A program made the position numbers and the translations under genes. Below, one piece after another: positions 59,556-64,000 of a stretch of DNA of 64,000 nucleotides. Below the pieces are notes generated by a model. It was not told the origin of the DNA. It was given only the letters and a program-made list of their open reading frames with translations, and ran no database searches. Position 1 is the first letter of the stretch, and each line of letters begins with the position of its first letter. The DNA is taken from positions 245,805 to 309,804 of the forward strand of contig VWZX01004686.1 of assembly GCA_013399015.1 (NCBI GenBank), given 5' to 3'. The DNA comes from Galbula dea. Taxonomy: Eukaryota > Chordata > Aves > Piciformes > Galbulidae.

Positions 59556-60959
59556 TGGGATTAAATGCTCATGCTCAGCTTCACTACAACCTGGAGACAC
59601 AGAACTGCACCAGCCTTACCAACACAGGGGAAATCCCCTGGGCCAAGTTCCCATTGAGTATAGTTACCTCTAACAGAATACTGGATGCATGAAAGAAAGG
59701 AAGAAGGTAGAAATGGAGTGATGAATCAAGTATATTCTATAGAACAGCCAGAGTATTTCTGTGACAACATTGTTAAAATCTGGAAACGTGTATTGCAGCC
59801 AAGTAGTTACATCTTGCACAACATAGGCAGTGAAAAAATTCTTCATCTACCCAAACCAGTCACCTAACAATGTAATTTGCTCCTTCCTTATGGAGCATTA
59901 ATAACTTATAGCTTGGAAAAGTTTCTGAAATGTGGTAAGGGGCCAGACTCAGAGATGTGCAATAGGAGCGAAGATTGAGGGAGCTTACAAGGGGCCTGAA
60001 GTCAAGCTTCAGTTTCACAGTTATGATCAGTGAGTGTGCATCCAGCTGTGATTTGAAAGAAAGGGGAGAATAAGAATGAGTGAGAAAACTCCTAATAGAC
60101 AAGAATGTGTTCTTGTTCCCACTGAAATTGATAGGATCATAAGCTATCCTTAAAACAGAGAAGGTGACACACATTTTGAAAATAATGGGCAAAGAGGGAA
60201 AAATACCCGAATGCAACATTTTAGACACAGGCAAATTTTTTCTCGCAGCTTCAGTGGGAAATGAAACTATTTGTTTTTAAATGTGTAGTAGGTTTATACT
60301 AAGAAGCTGGAATTTAAATCAACTAAGGAAAGTGTGTCAGTGCTGTTAAGGCTGTATGTAAGAGTTTGTTGTCAATAACAAGGTAATTCACACAAATAGT
60401 TTTGTATCTGTATTTAAAAACTGGAAATTATAAAGCAAACACACTCTTAGTGTACTTGTATCCTTTTGCACTTTCTTTAAAATGCATCATTTAAAGTCAA
60501 TGTCCCTTGAAGATTTTGTGTGATGTGGACAGCCAGCCTGTTTTGCATTGAATGAGTAATATTTCCTGTCCTATACTGAATTGTCACAACTTCCAGTTGT
60601 CATTTAAGCAGGATTCATTTTACCTACTTCTAGTTGAGTAAAACTGATTTTCTGATATCAGAGAGTAATCCAGACTCCACTGCCTGTTAGAGAGAAACAT
60701 ACTTCCAGATTGAGATTCATCTTACTTCTTTTAGTATAGAAGGGATCACTTTCTCCATAGGATAGAAGGGGATGCTGTTCCTGAAGATATCTAAATTTAG
60801 AAGCATAGATCAAGATGAAAACAGTTGCATGCTAACTCATCTCTGCCAGTTTTGAACTACTTACCTATTACAATGGCTTAAAATTAAGTTGCAAGGTAAT
60901 CTATGTGCTTTTCTTAATTCATTTGAATTAGTTATTAATTGGAATTTCTCAAATTAATA
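59556..60959. other. Non-coding DNA
   Basis: No mobile element or gene recognised. Frames at 59366-59692 and 59860-60234 have no motifs. Confidence 0.5.
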
Positions 60960-61086
60960 GAATGTCTCAAATTGGAAGGGATCCATAAGGATCATCAAGT
61001 CCAGCTCCCTGCTCCTTTCAGGAATGCCTAAAACTAAGCTGTATAACTAAGAGCATAATCCAGACTCTCCTTGAACTCTGACAGGC
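60960..61086 (-). mobile_element. Old CR1, 3' portion (split by an LTR)
   Basis: AGAATGTCTCAAATTGGAAG, GATCCATAAGGATCATCAAG and TCCAGCTCCCTGCTCCTTTC are the reverse of an old CR1 3' UTR (TGGACTTGATGATCC type). The element continues on the far side of the inserted LTR at 61732, where ACAGGC is repeated and the sequence proceeds TTAGTGTCATGACCACTTCC, the expected next CR1 bases. Confidence 0.88.
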
Positions 61087-61731
61087 AGTTCCAGTATGAT
61101 TAACAGACCTGGGGGAGATTCAAATGAGATCCTGAGAGTGAAATTAAGACACGAATGAGATCAAATGCCATTAACCGATCAAACTTTATTGACACTATTT
61201 AGAGAGAAAGTTGAAGTGATAGAAAGCAAGGACTGAAGGAAAAGAAAGAAGAAAATCCAGCAAACAATAGGGGATAGAGCAGCAGAATATTCACCACTGT
61301 ATGGGTCCAGCAGTCTCCCGTTGGTCTGTAGTCATCTCCTCTGGCAATGGGTACCTGCGCAGGTTTTGTCCCGCAGTCTTTTTATGGTCAGAAGCATCCC
61401 ACAGTATCTCTGAAGTGGGGTGTTCGTCTTACAGAGGTTACATGCAAAGTCAGTGGTAAATTCTCATCCCAATACTTCTCTAAGAGGTACACATGTAAGG
61501 GCCTTCTGGATGTTTCTGCTGAGTGCCCTTGTGACCTTGAAGGTGTCCTTGCAATGCAACAGAATTTTTTTACGGCAGTTAACAATTCTGTCCCACCCTG
61601 GGCTGGCATGAACAACTGTCTGTTCAACTGTCAACTGTCTTGGGACTATCTTCATTGATTTTGGTTAAAAATTATGCAAGCAAGCTTTGAAACATACTTT
61701 GAAACAGTTTGTCAAAAATACAGACTCTCAT
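61087..61731 (-). mobile_element. Solo LTR inserted into an old CR1
   Basis: About 645 bp that interrupt an otherwise collinear CR1. On the minus strand a TATA-like CATAAAAAG lies at 61387-61379 and AATAAA in CAATAAAGTTTGATC at 61190-61185, in promoter-then-poly(A) order. A repeated ACAGGC (61081-61086 and 61732-61737) is a candidate 6-bp target duplication. The element's ends are not a clean TG/CA pair at those limits, so the boundaries may be off by several bases. No internal retroviral sequence is present, consistent with a solo LTR left by LTR-LTR recombination. Family not identified. Open frames here are antisense or chance. Confidence 0.7.
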
Positions 61732-62346
61732 ACAGGCTTAGTGTCATGACCACTTCCTTGGGGAGCCTGTTCCAGTGACTGACCCCTCTTAGTGAAGAAC
61801 CTTTTCCTAAATGTCCAATCTGAACTCATTCTGATGCAGCTTCATGTTGTTTCTCCATGTACTATTGAAAGAGGTTGCCAAAGAGAGAAGATCAACACCT
61901 CCCCCTCTTTTGCCTCCCTTGAGGAAGTTGTAGCCTTAAGTAAGGTCATCCCTCAGCCTTCACCATGCTGAACTAACCAAGTGACCTCAGCTACTTATAA
62001 GTCTTGAGGTAAAGACTTTCAACACCTTGGTCGGTCTTCTGTGGACACAGTCTAATATTTTGATAACCTTCTTACAGTGATGTGCCCAAAGCTGCAGACA
62101 GTACTCAAAGTAGGGCCACACCATGTAGTGTAAAGTTGGACAATCACCATTCTTGACTGGCTAGCTGTGCTGTGCGTGGTGCACTCTGGGCCATAGTTGG
62201 CCTTTTTGGCTGCCAGGGCAGGCTCTTGACTCATACTCATCTTGCCATAAACCCAGACCTCCACATTTCTTTCTGTGTGGCTGCTTTCCTGCCTTTTATC
62301 CCCCAACTGGTATGTATAAACAAGACTATCCTCTCCCAGGTGGGAT
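61732..62346 (-). mobile_element. Old CR1, 5' portion (split by an LTR)
   Basis: Continuation of the CR1 at 60960-61086. On the minus strand the CR1 order is kept from an HLG-like segment near 62345, through a VDGKMSMSQEPALAAKKANY-type region near 62255-62195 (VWVYGKMSMSQEPALAAKKA in the open frame), the REVIVQLY..WCGPTL region near 62140-62110, and down to the SPRKWS..VFIKN area near 61800-61745. It has many stops and indels. It is among the oldest recognisable CR1 copies here. Confidence 0.87.
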
Positions 62347-62530
62347 TATGTCACTTGTTTGTATATTACTTAATTTATTTTCTTGATAATACTGTTGTTT
62401 TTCTGTTCTTGATATTGTTTTATTAAAATTTATCTTAATTTAAGGGATTTGCCATTTCACATCCAATTCTCCTTATCCCACCATGAGAGGAGTTGGGGGG
62501 GACTCTGCTGCCAGCTGTGCCTAAACCACA
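62347..62530 (+). mobile_element. Probable 3' part of another LTR
   Basis: A T/A-rich stretch with TTTTATTAAAATTTATC, then CCAATTCTCCTTATCCCACC, ATGAGAGGAGTTGGGGGGG, TGCTGCCAGCTGTGCC and the end TAAACCACA. This resembles the R-U5 end of avian LTRs that finish in a TTAAACCACxACA motif, as I remember them. The 5' part is absent and the fragment directly follows the old CR1. Family and boundaries are uncertain. Confidence 0.4.
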
Positions 62531-62909
62531 ATATTATATTAATTTTCTTCCTTAGCTACAGATATTAATTGTTGTCTTTGTGTCTCATATCAAATATGCT
62601 TGCCTAGTGAGAGAATGGGAGAATGTTTTCACATATTCTCATGTAACGTACAAAGTTCATATTAACTACTTCTATTAAAATATAGATAACCCCATGAAAT
62701 ACAATTTATGATAAAAATTGGGTTATCTAAAAGGTAGAAACTTTTTTCTTTTTTTGAATGATATTCTACTTTTCCTCTTTTGTTATCTCCAGCCCTAAGA
62801 AAAAGAAAGGTGTGACTTTGCAAAATGCTCAGGAGTGTTATGACGTTGATTATTAAAGGGCTTTCACGATATAAGTCATATATTTATTATTTGTCTGTGT
62901 GGCTAGTTA
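62531..62909. other. Non-coding spacer
   Basis: No gag or other retroviral coding sequence is visible next to the minus-strand LTR that begins at 62919. Confidence 0.5.
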
Positions 62910-62917
62910 GGGAGCCA
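62910..62917 (-). other. Possible retroviral primer-binding-site remnant
   Basis: On the minus strand the LTR ends in CTACA and, one base later, TGGCTCCC follows. Retroviral primer-binding sites begin TGG just after the LTR, and tRNA-Lys types begin TGGCGCCC. The match is eight bases with one change, so it is only suggestive. Confidence 0.35.
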
Positions 62918-62918
62918 C

Positions 62919-63579
62919 TGTAGAACTGCAATGTGTCAGTTGTATTGGTGACCGTAGGGGGGGATGAAGGCTGTACAAGAACAGAGCTATGAAGCCTAAA
63001 ACATCTGCAGAAACAATTAATAACATGACACACTATTTGAGGACGTATTCCAGAAGTACAGGTACACTTATCATGCAGCATATTAAGGCACGGACCCTGG
63101 TTGTTGATGGCAATCAGACTCAGAATCAACTTTATTGTGCCAGAAGCTGAAACTTATACTTTTACAGAAAGGATAATGACCAATTACCTTCATACAGAAA
63201 GAGCACAGACCAATCAGTAAGTAACACCTTCATACACAAAGTATACTGACAAATTAGCAAGTGACACTTTCATATACAAAGGCTACTGACCAATTAACAA
63301 GTAACAGTTAATAGATAAAAGCAACTACCATAAATGTGATAAAAACAGTACACTACAAAGACGTGAATATAATAAGACTGATGCTGTGAGCTCTGGGGAG
63401 GATAGCATGTTAAGACTTCTGTGGTGTCAAGGCCTCTGTGTGCAGCTGCAAGGCTCCTTCTAGCAGACTCTCACTTTCTTTCTCAGGCTAACATCTTCCT
63501 TGTGAGAAGCTGACCTCTGCTTTGTCTAGTTTCTTTCCTGCAGGAGCCTGGCTTTTGTGGCCTGTAATGACATACCACA
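62919..63579 (-). mobile_element. LTR with alpharetrovirus-like TATA/poly(A) spacing
   Basis: The minus strand starts TGTGG (63579) and ends CTACA (62919), a 661-bp span with TGT/ACA ends. TATAAG (63158-63153) is followed after only 16 bases by AATAAA (63136-63131, in CACAATAAAG), so the poly(A) signal sits just past the TATA box, near the U3/R border. This compact layout is known from avian leukosis-type viruses and related avian endogenous retroviruses. The U3 contains 40-bp tandem units (63178-63307). No gag, pol or env is visible downstream, and no target duplication was found, so it is a solo or partial LTR. Confidence 0.68.
63178..63307 (-). repeat. 40-bp tandem units in the LTR U3
   Basis: Units begin GACCAAT or GACAAAT at 63178, 63208, 63248 and 63288. 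The two middle units are exactly 40 bp, the first is 30 bp and the last is partial. On the sense (minus) strand each ends with ATTGGTC or ATTTGTC, an inverted CCAAT box, as expected of a repeated enhancer/Y-box unit. Confidence 0.85.
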
Positions 63580-64000
63580 TCATCATATGACAGAAGTATC
63601 AGAATGTATTAAAACTGAGTTTAGTGATTCACTGTAGCTAGCTTTGATTGTGTTTTACATAATTACTTTGCATCATCTCTTTGAATATTTACCCTACCTA
63701 CTACTTTTTTAGTTTTATTTTTCAAAATTATGTAAATAGAACATTTTTGGATTTTGCTGAGGGTTTTTTTGTGGGTTTTGGATTTTGGTTTGGGGTTTTT
63801 TTTGGCGTTGTGCTGAGGTGTCTCCCACACTGCCTCACTTCAGAAGCCTAATAACGATGCTCACTACATTCTTTACAATAAGATAACTTTTATAATAGAA
63901 TACACAGGATGCAAGCATGTTTCTGAGCTATAAGCAATCTTGACAAAATCATCACATTTTTCACCTTGTCGAGGGTCGAGGCTGGGCTGACCACCAACCC
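63580..64000. other. Non-coding DNA with G/T tract; GC-richer end
   Basis: G/T-rich tract at 63757-63808 with GGG runs and T loops. The last 30 bases (from about 63967, GTCGAGGGTCGAGGCTGGGC) are GC-richer with two CpGs and may be the edge of something outside the window. Confidence 0.45.

Noticed and set aside
61347..61658. Overlapping frames of 60-100 codons on both strands
   Set aside because: All fall inside the solo LTR and reflect its composition, not genes.
62887..63129. 80-codon minus-strand frame
   Set aside because: Lies in the U5 part of an LTR; chance frame.
1..64000. CRISPR arrays, bacterial operons, tRNA or rRNA genes, or an intact retrovirus
   Set aside because: No spaced identical repeats, ribosome-binding sites, cloverleaf-like sequences or intact gag/pol/env were seen; the content is avian repeats in AT-rich non-coding DNA.

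Overview
The window is non-coding DNA from a bird genome. The evidence is the repeat content: about twenty CR1 LINE copies carry the avian 3' end, with a short AGGTCCCTTCCAAC-like stretch followed by the octamer tail ATTCTATG or ATTCTGTG. Long terminal repeats and an ERVL-type pol relic also have an avian character. The sequence is AT-rich and CpG-poor, and I see no exon of a recognisable host gene. It reads as intergenic or deep intronic DNA. The species cannot be fixed from the sequence alone. The abundance of CR1 from several subfamilies suggests a CR1-rich lineage.

Layout. 1-6.5 kb: unique AT-rich DNA with one CR1 reverse transcriptase fragment. 6.5-10.7 kb: a compound block of retroelements on the minus strand (ERVL pol relic, a CR1 fragment abutting it, a CR1 tail, then an 800-bp CR1). 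11-12.2 kb: a probable ancient CR1. 13.4-13.9 kb: a 15-N gap, a CTTTC satellite and a CR1. 14.4-14.5 kb: an 83-bp CpG-rich insertion with a perfect 12-bp target-site duplication, probably the 3' end of a non-CR1 LINE. 16.5-29.1 kb: scattered CR1 tails, a 1.1-kb CR1 with a copied 62-bp patch at its 5' junction, and the decayed CR1 that carries the other copy of that patch. 32.9-33.9 kb: two CR1 copies. 36.1-36.5 kb: a promoter-like module (E-box palindrome, GC box, TATA, inverted CCAAT, strong splice donor). 37.6-38.3 kb: a probable LTR. 43.5-46.9 kb: an internally deleted CR1, a 0.7-kb CR1 and a CR1 tail. 52.7-53.4 kb: a minus-strand open frame resembling CR1 ORF1. 56-59.6 kb: three CR1 copies. 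61-63.6 kb: an old CR1 split by an LTR, then an LTR 3' fragment, then a minus-strand LTR with compact TATA/poly(A) spacing and 40-bp repeats.

Nothing here forms a pathway or operon. What the window offers is a record of retrotransposition: nested insertions that order events in time, chimeric junctions, and one CR1 subfamily whose copies share an in-frame stop codon. The two observations most worth a second look are the 83-bp CpG-rich insertion with its 12-bp duplication (14416-14522) and the 62-bp patch shared by 23978-24039 and 27879-27940.
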